NCBI GenBank assembly: GCA_030039695.1
Contig: JASHVB010000213.1
Span: forward strand, 1 to 32,180
Direction of reading: 5' to 3'
DNA: 32,180 bases
Origin: Acetobacteraceae bacterium
Lineage (GTDB): Bacteria > Pseudomonadota > Alphaproteobacteria > Acetobacterales > Acetobacteraceae
The notes under the pieces: model-generated
What the model saw: only the letters and a program-made list of their open reading frames with translations
Told to the model about the DNA's origin: nothing
The model's database searches: none
Shown here: positions 16,720-24,382 of the stretch, piece by piece
Position numbering within the stretch: position 1 is the stretch's first letter
Layout of the letters: each line of letters starts with the position of its first letter
Made by a program: the position numbers and the translations under genes

Positions 16720-17576
16720 ACGACGTGACCAGACCAGCGGTCGCTCAAAGCGATCTGGATGCGGTTGAGGCCATCGTGCGCGCGTCGGGCACGTCGTTCT
16801 ATCGTGGCATGCGCATTCTCCCGCCAGACCGGCGGCATGCGATGTACGCGATCTATGCGTTTTGCCGTATGGTGGACGATATCGCCGATGGCGACAGCGA
16901 CTTCGCCACGAAACTGCCGCGTCTGGTTGGGTGGCGGGAGCGGATCGCCGGCTTGTTTCGGGGCGAGGCTGACGAGCCGGTGACCCGCTCCCTTGTCGCG
17001 GCCGTTAACCGCTTCGCGCTGCGACAAGAGGACTTCCTGGCCGTGATCGACGGCATGCAGATGGACGCCGAAAGCGTCATCGTCGCACCCGATCTTGCCA
17101 CTCTGGATCTATATTGCGACCGCGTGGCCGCCGCGGTCGGACGGTTGTCGGTGCGTGTGTTCGGTGACGCATCCCCCGGTGCTGACCGGGTCGCCTACGC
17201 GCTCGGCCGGGCGCTGCAGCTCACCAACATTCTGCGTGACCTGGCGGAGGATTCCGAGCTCGGACGGCTGTATCTGCCGCGCGAGTATCTCGATGAGGCT
17301 GGGATCCCGCACGATCCGCATGCCGCGCTGGACTCACCAGGGTTGGACGTGGTGTGCGCGCGCGTCGCGGCCCTGGCGCACGGCTATTTTCATGACGCCG
17401 AATCCGCGATGGCTCGATGCGACCGGCGAGCAATGCGACCGGCGCGGCTGATGGGCGCCACTTACGTCGCAATCCTGCGACGGCTCGAGCGCCGCGGGTG
17501 GCGTCATCCAGAACATCGCGTCAGCCTGCCGAAATGGCAGAAGGTTTGGCTAGCGATGCGATTTGGGGTGGGGTGA
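16716..17576 (+). CDS. hpnD: Presqualene diphosphate synthase HpnD
   Basis: Squalene/phytoene synthase family enzyme of 286 residues that joins two farnesyl diphosphates into presqualene diphosphate, the first step of HpnCDE squalene synthesis. Asp-rich motifs are DDIAD in YAIYAFCRMVDDIADGDSD near residue 50 and RDLAED in LTNILRDLAEDSELGRLYLP near residue 170; ASGTSFYRGMRILPPDRR is the typical HpnD N-terminal block and GMQMDAES the central one. The GTG start at 16716 overlaps the hpnC stop as GTGA. The first codons (Val-Asn-Asp-Val) are the same as in hpnC. It is the last hopanoid gene before the strand changes. Confidence 0.95.
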   Translation: MNDVTRPAVAQSDLDAVEAIVRASGTSFYRGMRILPPDRRHAMYAIYAFCRMVDDIADGDSDFATKLPRLVGWRERIAGLFRGEADEPVTRSLVAAVNRFALRQEDFLAVIDGMQMDAESVIVAPDLATLDLYCDRVAAAVGRLSVRVFGDASPGADRVAYALGRALQLTNILRDLAEDSELGRLYLPREYLDEAGIPHDPHAALDSPGLDVVCARVAALAHGYFHDAESAMARCDRRAMRPARLMGATYVAILRRLERRGWRHPEHRVSLPKWQKVWLAMRFGVG

Positions 17577-17605
17577 TACCGCGAACAAGCAACGAAGCCA
17601 TGCAT

Positions 17606-17634
17606 CGTCGTCACGGGGAAAAAACAGGACGACG
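17606..17634. terminator. Weak hairpin after hpnD
   Basis: CGTCGTC at 17606-17612 can pair with GACGACG at 17628-17634 around a loop containing six A's. It lies 30 bases after the hpnD stop, between it and a gene on the opposite strand. The 7-bp stem with a 15-base loop is weak evidence for termination. Confidence 0.25.
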
Positions 17635-17688
17635 GTGCGTCGCAGGTCGCCGCAAGTCACAAGTCGGCCGCGGCCGGTAGCCACTTCG

Positions 17689-17931
17689 CTACGCCCGCAG
17701 CATGTCCTCCCGCGGTTTGGTCGCCGCACTGCACGCGCCGCAGAATTCAGCATACTGCGACGCCGCGTCCGGGGCATCACCCCGACGCACGGCGTGCTCG
17801 ATCGTTCGCGCGAGATTGCTCAGGCTCCGCGCGCCGCAACGGCCAGCAAGCGCGATCAGATCGTGAGCGTCGCATACGGCCGTCTCGATGTCGCCCGATG
17901 CCAGCATCTTCGCGCCGAGCGGAGCGGGCAT
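17689..17931 (-). CDS. Hpt-like phosphotransfer domain protein, probably truncated
   Basis: 80-residue frame containing what looks like the core of a histidine phosphotransfer (Hpt) domain. DAHDLIALAGRCGARSLSNLARTIEHAVRRGD has the phospho-accepting His at about residue 23, followed by the short-side-chain and Gly pattern that follows it in Hpt helices, then the next helix. Normal Hpt domains are about 100 residues and carry roughly 40-50 before the His, so this piece lacks the first helix or more. The in-frame stop shortly upstream leaves no room for it. It could be a remnant of a sensor kinase or a small stand-alone protein. It lies 56 bases downstream of a small membrane protein gene on the same strand. 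No receiver or kinase domain is nearby. Confidence 0.5.
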   Translation of the reverse strand: MPAPLGAKMLASGDIETAVCDAHDLIALAGRCGARSLSNLARTIEHAVRRGDAPDAASQYAEFCGACSAATKPREDMLRA

Positions 17932-17987
17932 GCTGCGACGCCGGACCGACGCGCCCTATTGCTCGGCCCCTCAATGCTACGCCACGG

Positions 17988-18302
17988 TTACCGTTGGCTA
18001 CGGCGATGGGATCGGCCAGCCGTCTTCTTATTGTAAAGTGACGTTGCCGCGCCGGCACAGATCAGCCCGAGCGTTGCCGGCACCAGCCAGGCCGGCCGTA
18101 GCAGCAGCGGCATCGCGATGTCCGACCATATCCACTCGGGAAAATGACGTCCCACGAAGGCGTGGGCGGCGTTGGTTGCATCGTCATCCAGCATCAGCAG
18201 CACCTGGCCGAGCGGCAGGGACGGCGGGGCCAGAATGGCAAGCGCCACCGCCCCCACCAGGAGGCCAGCAGCCAGCACGGCGAGGATGCGCTGCAGGGTC
18301 AC
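17988..18302 (-). CDS. Small two-helix membrane protein coupled to msrP
   Basis: I do not recognise this 104-residue protein. It has a hydrophobic segment at about 5-26 (RILAVLAAGLLVGAVALAIL), a polar middle with DDDATNAAHAF and FPEWIWSDI, a second helix at about 68-90 (RPAWLVPATLGLICAGAATS) and a basic tail NKKTAGRSHRRSQR. The start GTG at 18302 overlaps the msrP stop in the string ATGTGA, so it is translated from the msrP message. That slot is normally held by msrQ, a six-helix haem membrane protein that delivers electrons to MsrP. This protein is half that size and lacks the MsrQ look. It may be a substitute partner, an assembly factor or simply an unrelated gene; this is inference. Confidence 0.7.
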   Translation of the reverse strand: MTLQRILAVLAAGLLVGAVALAILAPPSLPLGQVLLMLDDDATNAAHAFVGRHFPEWIWSDIAMPLLLRPAWLVPATLGLICAGAATSLYNKKTAGRSHRRSQR

Positions 18303-19240
18303 ATGAACAGCTTGTCTTTGGTGCGGTTAGCATAGAGGCTGGCGACAAAATCACCATAGCCGTTGTAGATCACGGTTGGCACCATCTCGCTGGTGCCGAT
18401 CAGCCGCTCCTGCGCCTGGCTCCAGCGCGGATGCGGCACGGCCGGGTTCACGTTGGCCCAGAAGCCGTATTCCGTGGGCGCGATGGCCTGCCAGAAATTA
18501 ACCGGTTGCTTGTCGGTGAAGCTGATTTTGGCCAGTGCCTTGGCTGACTTAAAGCCGTATTTCCAGGGTACGGTCAGGCGGATCGGCCCGCCATTCTGCT
18601 TTGGCAGCGGCTTGCCGAACAAGCCGCTGGAGACGAAGGCGAGGTCGTTGGCGGCCTCGTCGATCGCCAGGCCCTCGATGTAGGGCCACGGATAGAATGG
18701 CGAATCAAGGCCCGGCATGTTCTTCGGTTGTTCCGCGGTCTGGAACACCATGTATTTCGCCGAGGCGAGTGGGTCACAGATCTTCACCAGCTGGCGCAGC
18801 GGAAAGCCGGTCCAGGGTACCGTCATCGCCCAGGCTTCGACGCAGCGGTGGCGATAGAGCCGCTCCTCAAACGCGACCTGCCTGAAGAGGTCCTCAAGCG
18901 CGACGGTGCGCGGCTTGGACACCATCCCGCCGATCTGGATCGACCAGGGGTCGGTCTGGATTTTCTGAGCGGCCCGCCAGAGGTCCTTGCTTTCGTCGAT
19001 CTCGTAGTAGTTGTTGTACGTTTCGACTGCTTTCTCGGCCGTCAGTGCACGGCCAGGCTTGTATTTGTCATTGACCGGCCCAACGGCGCCGAGCGGTGCG
19101 GCCGGTGGGGTATCCGCCAGCACTGGCCCTGCTGCCAGCGTCATCGCGCCGGCCAGCACGCCGCGGCGGCCCAGGACCACGGCCTCCGGCGTAACCTTGT
19201 GCTCCGGGATTTCCCAGCCGCGGCGTCGCATGATGTGCAT
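18299..19240 (-). CDS. msrP: Protein-methionine-sulfoxide reductase catalytic subunit MsrP (YedY)
   Basis: Periplasmic molybdopterin enzyme of the sulfite oxidase fold, 313 residues, which repairs oxidised methionines in exported proteins. A Tat signal is at the N-terminus (GRRGVLAGAMTLAAGPVLA, twin Arg at 25-26), so it is exported folded. The molybdenum-binding Cys is at 133 in HRCVEAWAMTVPWTGFPL. NYYEI, PWKYGFKSAK and WSQAQERLIG near the end are further family blocks. The ATG at 19240 follows GGGAG with 6 bases between, and MHIMRRRGWEIPEHKVTPE is the normal opening. The gene for its usual electron donor MsrQ does not follow; a 104-residue membrane protein does. It is divergent, by 148 bases, from a cysteine/cysteate-metabolism-type gene. 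Confidence 0.94.
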   Translation of the reverse strand: MHIMRRRGWEIPEHKVTPEAVVLGRRGVLAGAMTLAAGPVLADTPPAAPLGAVGPVNDKYKPGRALTAEKAVETYNNYYEIDESKDLWRAAQKIQTDPWSIQIGGMVSKPRTVALEDLFRQVAFEERLYRHRCVEAWAMTVPWTGFPLRQLVKICDPLASAKYMVFQTAEQPKNMPGLDSPFYPWPYIEGLAIDEAANDLAFVSSGLFGKPLPKQNGGPIRLTVPWKYGFKSAKALAKISFTDKQPVNFWQAIAPTEYGFWANVNPAVPHPRWSQAQERLIGTSEMVPTVIYNGYGDFVASLYANRTKDKLFM

Positions 19241-19345
19241 CCCTGTCTCCCGTTGAAGGTCTAGCCGGTTCGTTGCCGCTGATCTGGGCGCGGTTGCACC
19301 GGCTGCAATTGTCCGACACGGCAGGATGGAGAACATTACACCCTC

Positions 19346-19362
19346 CCGCCGGAACACGGCGG
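19346..19362. promoter_or_regulatory. Hairpin just upstream of the PLP-enzyme gene
   Basis: CCGCCG at 19346-19351 and CGGCGG at 19357-19362 form a perfect stem with a five-base loop, ending 26 bases before the start of the next gene. It could be an operator or leader hairpin; no regulator is implied. Confidence 0.3.
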
Positions 19363-19388
19363 AAATTTGCGTTCCGATGGAGACCTGC

Positions 19389-20396
19389 ATGCATCTCGCC
19401 CGGTTCCCCCGCGTCAGATTGTTCCCCACCCCCACGCCGCTGGAGAAGCTGGAGAACCTGACGCGCCACCTCGGAGGGCCGGAAATCTGGATTAAGCGCG
19501 ACGACTGCACTGTGGTGGCAACGGGCGGCAACAAAATTCGCAAGCTTGAGTGGCTGGTCGGCGAGGCGCGCGCTCAGGGTGCCGACCACCTGGTCACCCA
19601 AGGCGCGGTGCAGTCGAACCACGTGCGGCAGACGGCGGCAGTGGCGCGGCGCTTCGGCATGAAATGCACGGCACTCCTGGAGCATCGGGTAGAGACCAAC
19701 GACCGCGACTACCTGAACAGCGGCAACGTGCTGCTAGACCGGATGTTCGATTGCACGATCGAGTACCGCCAGCCGAGCCCGGACATGAATGCCGAGGCGG
19801 TTGCCAAAGGCGAGGCGCTGAAGGCGGAAGGTGCCAAGCCGTATGTTATTCCGGGCGGTGGATCGAACCACGTGGGGGCGCTGGGTTACGTCTCATGCGC
19901 GCAGGAGTTGGTCCAGCAGGCCGACGAGATGGACCTGCGCATCGACCGCCTCGTGACCGCAACCGGCAGCGCGGGCACGCATGCCGGACTACTGGTCGGG
20001 CTGCAGGGCTGCAACGCAGGCATCCCCGTATTGGGCATCGGCGTGCGCAATCCCAAGGATCGGCAGGAGGCGGCCGTGCATTCGCTGGCCGAGGGAACTG
20101 CTGACTACGTCGGTGTGCAGGGCGGCATTCCGCGTGCTGCGGTGGACGCGAACTGCGACTACATCGGCCCCGGCTACGGTCAACCGACGGACGGAATGAA
20201 AGAGGCGGTGCTCATGCTCGCGCGGCTGGAGGGGCTGCTGCTGGATCCGGTCTACTCCGGCAAGGCCATGGCTGGGCTGATCGACCTGATTCGAAAAGGG
20301 AAATTCAGCAAGGACGAAAGGATCGTGTTCCTGCACACCGGCGGGCAGGTAGGACTGTTCGGATACACGGGCGTGTTCGAACGCGAACAGAGCTGA
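19389..20396 (+). CDS. PLP-dependent D-cysteine desulfhydrase / L-cysteate sulfo-lyase family protein
   Basis: Fold-type II pyridoxal-phosphate enzyme of 335 residues, related to ACC deaminase. Relatives either break D-cysteine into pyruvate, ammonia and sulfide (DcyD) or L-cysteate into pyruvate, ammonia and sulfite (CuyA). WIKRDDCT is the family block, Lys49 in GGNKIRKLEWL binds the cofactor, TQGAVQSNHVRQTAA holds the carboxylate/Ser contact, VIPGGGSN and the TGSAGTHAGLL glycine loop hold the phosphate. MHLARFPRVRLFPTPTPLE matches the opening of both groups. The start at 19389 is supported by GGAG at 19379-19382; ATGs at 19377 and 19326 are in frame. Function cannot be split between DcyD and CuyA from sequence read by eye. 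It is divergent from msrP, so a sulfur-compound theme is plausible. Confidence 0.85.
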   Translation: MHLARFPRVRLFPTPTPLEKLENLTRHLGGPEIWIKRDDCTVVATGGNKIRKLEWLVGEARAQGADHLVTQGAVQSNHVRQTAAVARRFGMKCTALLEHRVETNDRDYLNSGNVLLDRMFDCTIEYRQPSPDMNAEAVAKGEALKAEGAKPYVIPGGGSNHVGALGYVSCAQELVQQADEMDLRIDRLVTATGSAGTHAGLLVGLQGCNAGIPVLGIGVRNPKDRQEAAVHSLAEGTADYVGVQGGIPRAAVDANCDYIGPGYGQPTDGMKEAVLMLARLEGLLLDPVYSGKAMAGLIDLIRKGKFSKDERIVFLHTGGQVGLFGYTGVFEREQS

Positions 20397-20462
20397 CGGG
20401 CTGATCAACCCCCCTTGCAGGTCTGCCCCACTGGATAAACCGCAGGCGGAGCACCGCGCATC

Positions 20463-20472
20463 GGGGGGGGGG
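20463..20472. repeat. Homopolymer of ten G's
   Basis: Ten consecutive G's directly before an ATG at 20474. Such runs slip easily in replication and in sequencing. No intact gene depends on it here. Confidence 0.9.
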
Positions 20473-20474
20473 AT

Positions 20475-20693
20475 GGCTTCTTCAGCGCCGCGGTGCCCGC
20501 CTGTTCGGTTGCCGCTCCGAATACGCCGGCGGAGATAGGTTACCTGGTCGATGGTGCGCCGCGCGACAATGCGTCACGCTCGATTCAGATCAACCACGTC
20601 TGGGCAGACAATCACGGGCTGATCAATGCAGACGATCGGTCCCGCTATGGTCTGAACATCATTAGATACACAGCGTCGGTTCCGCGGTGTTGA
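20475..20693 (+). pseudogene. Possible C-terminal gene fragment
   Basis: A frame open from just after TAA near 20437 to TGA at 20693 reads, toward its end, GYLVDGAPRDNASRSIQINH and GLINADDRSRYGLNIIRY. The balanced residues (Asn, Asp, Ile, Tyr) and the codons look like real protein, unlike shadow frames in this GC-rich DNA. The only start (GTG 20493) lacks a ribosome site and there is no N-terminal domain. I do not recognise the family. A remnant of a longer gene is the best guess; the G10 tract at its front could be where it broke. Confidence 0.35.
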
Positions 20694-20786
20694 GGGCAAG
20701 GTTGTCACGACAAGCGCAGGGACGGAACAATCCCCGCGGAAGATTGCCTTGTCGCTGCGCCGGTCACAATGACAGGACGTGCATCG

Positions 20787-21686
20787 CTACACCAGCGCGA
20801 CCGGGCGCACCGGACTTCCTGTCGCGCCGCGAAACTTCGTCGCCAGCAGGATGAAGCAGAAACTCGCCAGTCCATCGCGCGCCAGTTCGTCGAGCGCCAG
20901 GTTCTCGATCAGATAGACGCCAGCTTCCACCAAAGCATGCTGGTGTACCGGCATCGACAGCACCTTATCGGGGTTCGGCAGCACCTCGACCGCCATGTTG
21001 TCACAGCCGACCGCCACCACGCCCTGCTGTGTCAGCCAGCGCGCGGCTGGTAGATCAATGCCGGGTTCGCCTGCTAGATAACGGGCATTGTCCTTCTCGA
21101 AATAGCGACCCCAACCGGTGCGGATCACCACGACGTCACCCGGCTCGATTGCGACCTTCGCTTTGTCTGCGGCACGTGCCAGATCGTCCGGCGTGACGAC
21201 GCGGCCTGGATTCAAATGCGCTCCGCCATCAAGTGCGGCAACATCCAGTAGAACCCCGCGCGTGATCATCGGCGGCGCATGCTCTATGCCGAGCCTCTCC
21301 AACCCCCAGTCAGTGACAGTGTCCGCCGCGGAAAGTCCGTTGTAGAGCCGATCGCCCTTCGAAAAATGTCCGAGCGCGTCGATATGCGTGCCAACATGTG
21401 CGGTCATCTCGATGCGCTCGACATTCGCGCCCGCATCATTCGTGGCGCCCATTTTGCGCCGGCGCCTGATGCTGTCGCGCCACGACGCCCAGATCGACAG
21501 CAGGAACGGGGTCTGGTTCGGCACCAGAAACGGCGCGCCCATGCTGATTTCATGACTCACGTCGTAAACGCGGCCATCACGCACCGACGCGAGCGCGGCA
21601 AGCCGCCGCTCGGCCGTCAGCAGATTGCCGGCGCCAATCTGATCGGTAGGACCCCAACGCGAGTGATCGTGCGTGACGGCCGGCAT
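20787..21686 (-). CDS. Cyclase family protein (kynurenine-formamidase-like)
   Basis: Metal-dependent hydrolase of the cyclase family (PF04199), 299 residues, whose members include bacterial kynurenine formamidase and isatin hydrolase. The signature HVGTHIDALGHF near residue 95 supplies metal-binding His and Asp residues; YDVSHEISMGAPFLVPN precedes it and GDVVVIRTGWGRYF and VAVGCDNMAVEVLP follow. The ending KFRGATGSPVRPVALV is typical of a long-form subgroup. The ATG at 21686 has GAGGGAG about 7 bases upstream. No tryptophan-pathway genes are nearby, so kynurenine as substrate is doubtful; a cyclic amide, ester or lactone is as likely. Divergent from an alpha/beta hydrolase. Confidence 0.86.
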   Translation of the reverse strand: MPAVTHDHSRWGPTDQIGAGNLLTAERRLAALASVRDGRVYDVSHEISMGAPFLVPNQTPFLLSIWASWRDSIRRRRKMGATNDAGANVERIEMTAHVGTHIDALGHFSKGDRLYNGLSAADTVTDWGLERLGIEHAPPMITRGVLLDVAALDGGAHLNPGRVVTPDDLARAADKAKVAIEPGDVVVIRTGWGRYFEKDNARYLAGEPGIDLPAARWLTQQGVVAVGCDNMAVEVLPNPDKVLSMPVHQHALVEAGVYLIENLALDELARDGLASFCFILLATKFRGATGSPVRPVALV

Positions 21687-21965
21687 GCTCTTTCTCCCTC
21701 AGGTCATCGCAGCGCATGAATGGTTGCGAGGCATGAAAAGACCGATGGCGCCGCGCCGCAAGCCCACCACGTAGAATCGAATTTACGCCGCAGCGCTGTC
21801 CACTCGTCCGGTCGCTCTGCCAGGAGCTGTTTGCTTCTCGTCGGGTCACACAGGCTACGTCATGGATTGCCCGAAAACGGGATTGCTTCGCCGCTGACGT
21901 TCATCGCACTGAAAGCTGCGGGTAGCGCCCTTTGCCGCTGCGACATCCTGTGCCAACGTTTAGAC

Positions 21966-22820
21966 ATGTCCGACCTGCACGCACTCATCGCACATCCCGG
22001 CGCGAACGAAATCACCTATCTCGATCCGCAATTCCCGCTGCGTCCGCTGACGCTGCGCAGCGCACGCCCGCGCCAATCCACGCCCGACACACCGGTGGTG
22101 TTCGTGCATCACGGTCGAGGCCGCAACGGGGAGGATTACCGCAACTACTGGCTGCCGTTGGTCGACGAAGCCGACATCTTGGTCATCGCGCCGGAGTTCT
22201 CCGAAGCGTCGTTTCCGGACTCGCGCTGGTACAACCATGGCAATCTGCTGGACGACGCCGGCCTGCCAAACCCGCGCGAGGCGTCGACCTATGGGATCGA
22301 CGAGCGGATCTTCGCGGCGTTGCGGGCACAGGGCCTGACGCGGCGACGGCGCTACGGCATGTTCGGCCATTCCGCTGGCAGCCAGTACGTGCATCGCATG
22401 CTGGCGCTCGGCTATCGCACCAATGTCGCTGCCGCGGTGGCAGCCAATGCCGGCACGTACTCAATGCCCGCGCTCGACACGCGTTTTCCGTTCGGCCTCA
22501 GCGGTATCGGCCTGAGGGATACCGACCTGCGCATGTTCCTGCAATTTCGCCTGACCGTGATGGCCGGCACGCACGATATCGACGCGACCGCAGAGCATTT
22601 TCCGAAAGACCCAGCGTCGATGCGTCAGGGCGGGACGCGCCTCGAGCGCGCGCATCGCTTCATCGCCAATGCGCGCGCCATGGGGGAACGGCTCGGCGTC
22701 CACTGCAACTGGACGATCATCGACGTGCCCGGCGTCGCGCATGAAGGCGACAAGATGAGCGCCGCCGCCGCACCGATCCTCGCCGCCGCGCTGCATGCGT
22801 CTGAACCCATCACCGCATAA
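21966..22820 (+). CDS. Alpha/beta hydrolase (PHB-depolymerase / esterase-like)
   Basis: 284-residue alpha/beta hydrolase without a signal peptide, so cytosolic. The oxyanion region is VVFVHHGRGRNGEDYRNYW near residue 45, the nucleophile elbow is GHSAGSQYVHRM near residue 140, and VAHEGDKM near residue 260 supplies the catalytic His; an acid in the GTHDIDATAEHF stretch is the likely third member. The pattern resembles the feruloyl-esterase / polyhydroxyalkanoate-depolymerase group. The ATG at 21966 begins the recognisable protein; the open frame upstream reads as non-coding. The substrate is unknown. It is divergent from the cyclase-family hydrolase, and both may act on one compound (inference). 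Confidence 0.8.
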   Translation: MSDLHALIAHPGANEITYLDPQFPLRPLTLRSARPRQSTPDTPVVFVHHGRGRNGEDYRNYWLPLVDEADILVIAPEFSEASFPDSRWYNHGNLLDDAGLPNPREASTYGIDERIFAALRAQGLTRRRRYGMFGHSAGSQYVHRMLALGYRTNVAAAVAANAGTYSMPALDTRFPFGLSGIGLRDTDLRMFLQFRLTVMAGTHDIDATAEHFPKDPASMRQGGTRLERAHRFIANARAMGERLGVHCNWTIIDVPGVAHEGDKMSAAAAPILAAALHASEPITA

Positions 22821-22855
22821 GCGTGATGCGTCCGCCCGCGAGGCGCCGATGTCCA

Positions 22856-22990
22856 GGGCACCTCTCCGTGCGGGGGAGCGGGGGAGATGCGAAACATTGA
22901 GGGTGGGCCGCAACGCACGAAGATTCCGGGCGGTGTGCCCCTCATCCGCCGCTTCATGGCAACCACTCCCACGGCGCAGGAGAGGTTTCT
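22856..22990. repeat. Degenerate intergenic palindromic repeat
   Basis: The gap between two convergent genes contains ACCTCTCC at 22860-22867 and its complement GGAGAGGT at 22979-22986, with a CCCCTCATCCGCCGCTTCATGG-like core (positions 22938-22959). This matches the style of widespread 'CTCATCCGCC...CTTC' intergenic repeats in alphaproteobacteria. It may also end both transcripts. Confidence 0.4.
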
Positions 22991-22994
22991 GTTG

Positions 22995-24056
22995 TTACCG
23001 TCCGCGACTCACGGTGTAGTCGGCGACATCAGCCATCGTCCGCCGCAGCCTGCTCTCGGGGAACACATCCAGCGCCGCCTTGGCCGCCGCAGCGAAATGT
23101 CCCGCGCGTGCCAGCGTCTCGCCGATCGCATTCCGCCGCGCCATCAGGCGCAGTGCCTCATCCAGATCAGCGTCCGCCTGTTCGCTCGCCTCGATCGTGC
23201 GCCGCCAGAAGGCGCATTCGGCCGTATCGCCTGCGCGGTAGGCGACCAGGACCGGCAGGGTGATCTTGCCCTCGCGGAAATCGTCGCCGACTGTCTTCCC
23301 CAACTTTGCCTGGTCAGCCGCATAGTCCAGGGCGTCGTCCACGAGTTGGAAGGCAATGCCAAGGTTCATTCCGTAGGTGGCCAGCGCCATTTCCTCCGCC
23401 TCCGGGCGATCGGCCACGACCGCGCCGACCTGGCAGGCGGCCGCGAACAGCGCGGCAGTCTTGCCTTTGATCACCTCCAAATAGCGTGCTTCCGGCGTCG
23501 ACAGATCGTTCTGGGTAACAAGCTGCAGTACCTCGCCTTCCGCGATGGTCGCCGCGGTTCTTGACAGGATTGACAGCACCGTCAGCGATCCATCAGCCAC
23601 CATCAACTGGAAGGCCCGGGCGAACAGGAAATCGCCCACCAGCACGGACGCCTTGTTGCCGAAGACCGCGTTGGCTGAGGCGAGGCCACGGCGCAGCACG
23701 CTTTCGTCCACCACATCGTCGTGCAGCAGGGTCGCGGTGTGGATGAACTCGACGCAGGCGGCGAGGCGGATGTGGCGCTCGCCGCCGGCGGGTCCGGGGT
23801 AGCCGCACAGCCGTGCGGAAGCGAGCGTAAGCAAGGGCCGGAGCCGCTTTCCGCCAGCGGCGACGATATGCGCAGCGAGCTGCGGGATCAGCGCCACCGG
23901 GCTGTCCATATGCGCGACGATCGTGCGGTTGCACGCTTCCAGATCGCCGCCGACCTGCGCCATCAGCGCGGTCAGGGCGTCTTCATCTCCGCGTGCCGGG
24001 GTCGCCTGGGTGGCCGACAGCCCTGCCGGGAGCACGCTGGCGGCGCTCGAATTCAT
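22995..24056 (-). CDS. ispB: All-trans polyprenyl diphosphate synthase (quinone side chain)
   Basis: Trans-prenyltransferase of 353 residues that extends farnesyl diphosphate with isopentenyl diphosphate to the octa- to decaprenyl chain of ubiquinone. The two Asp-rich motifs are DDVVDES in HTATLLHDDVVDES near residue 115 and DDALDYAAD in AFQLVDDALDY near residue 240. GGKRLRPLLTL binds the substrate diphosphate, and GDFLFARAFQLMV and VIKGKTAALFAAACQ are typical of this group. Small residues before the first motif usually fix chain length, but I cannot read it safely. The ATG at 24056 starts a short variable N-terminus; a longer start at 24119 is in frame. It is divergent from a DUF2007 gene, an arrangement seen in other alphaproteobacteria. 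It supplies quinone rather than hopanoid precursors. Confidence 0.93.
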   Translation of the reverse strand: MNSSAASVLPAGLSATQATPARGDEDALTALMAQVGGDLEACNRTIVAHMDSPVALIPQLAAHIVAAGGKRLRPLLTLASARLCGYPGPAGGERHIRLAACVEFIHTATLLHDDVVDESVLRRGLASANAVFGNKASVLVGDFLFARAFQLMVADGSLTVLSILSRTAATIAEGEVLQLVTQNDLSTPEARYLEVIKGKTAALFAAACQVGAVVADRPEAEEMALATYGMNLGIAFQLVDDALDYAADQAKLGKTVGDDFREGKITLPVLVAYRAGDTAECAFWRRTIEASEQADADLDEALRLMARRNAIGETLARAGHFAAAAKAALDVFPESRLRRTMADVADYTVSRGR

Positions 24057-24175
24057 GTCCGGGCAGGCATCCGCATATGGGGCACGGGCACCATATCGGC
24101 CGGGGCGAAACGGGGTCAAGGCAACGCCGAGTGTTGTTGTTGCATTTCAGGCCATCGCGCCGGCACGATGGGTGC

Positions 24176-24382
24176 ATGCAGGAAGTTGTGAAATCAAACG
24201 ACCCGGTGCGGTTGTCGTTCCTGACAGTCCTGCTGCGTGACGCGGGGATCGAGACGGTGCTGCTGGACCAGCACGCCAGCGTCATGGATGGCAGTATTGG
24301 CGCCGTCCCCCGGCGGCTGATGGTGGCGGACGCGGACTACAGCCGGGCGCGGCGGGTGTTGCAGGAGGCGGGCGAAGGTTAG
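24176..24382 (+). CDS. DUF2007 domain protein, 68 aa
   Basis: Small single-domain protein of the DUF2007 family (PF09413, described as a putative prokaryotic signal-transducing protein of unknown role). The sequence reads MQEVVKSNDPVRLSFLTVLL, then a short DAGIETVLLDQH turn and a closing VPRRLMVADADYSRARRVLQ, the usual pattern. No membrane segment is present. It is divergent from ispB with 119 bases between, as in other alphaproteobacteria, where a methyltransferase gene often follows; here the next gene is xthA on the other strand instead. No function can be given. Confidence 0.8.
   Translation: MQEVVKSNDPVRLSFLTVLLRDAGIETVLLDQHASVMDGSIGAVPRRLMVADADYSRARRVLQEAGEG

Larger units (their letters stand above)
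20397..20786. other. Gene-free interval with a G10 tract, a coding scrap and a dispersed repeat
   Basis: 390 bases with no intact gene. A run of ten G's lies at 20463-20472, followed by the coding scrap described separately. The end (20739-20778, AAGATTGCCTTGTCGCTGCG and on to CACAATGACAGG) looks like a decayed copy of the palindromic repeats common between genes in alphaproteobacteria. Confidence 0.55.
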
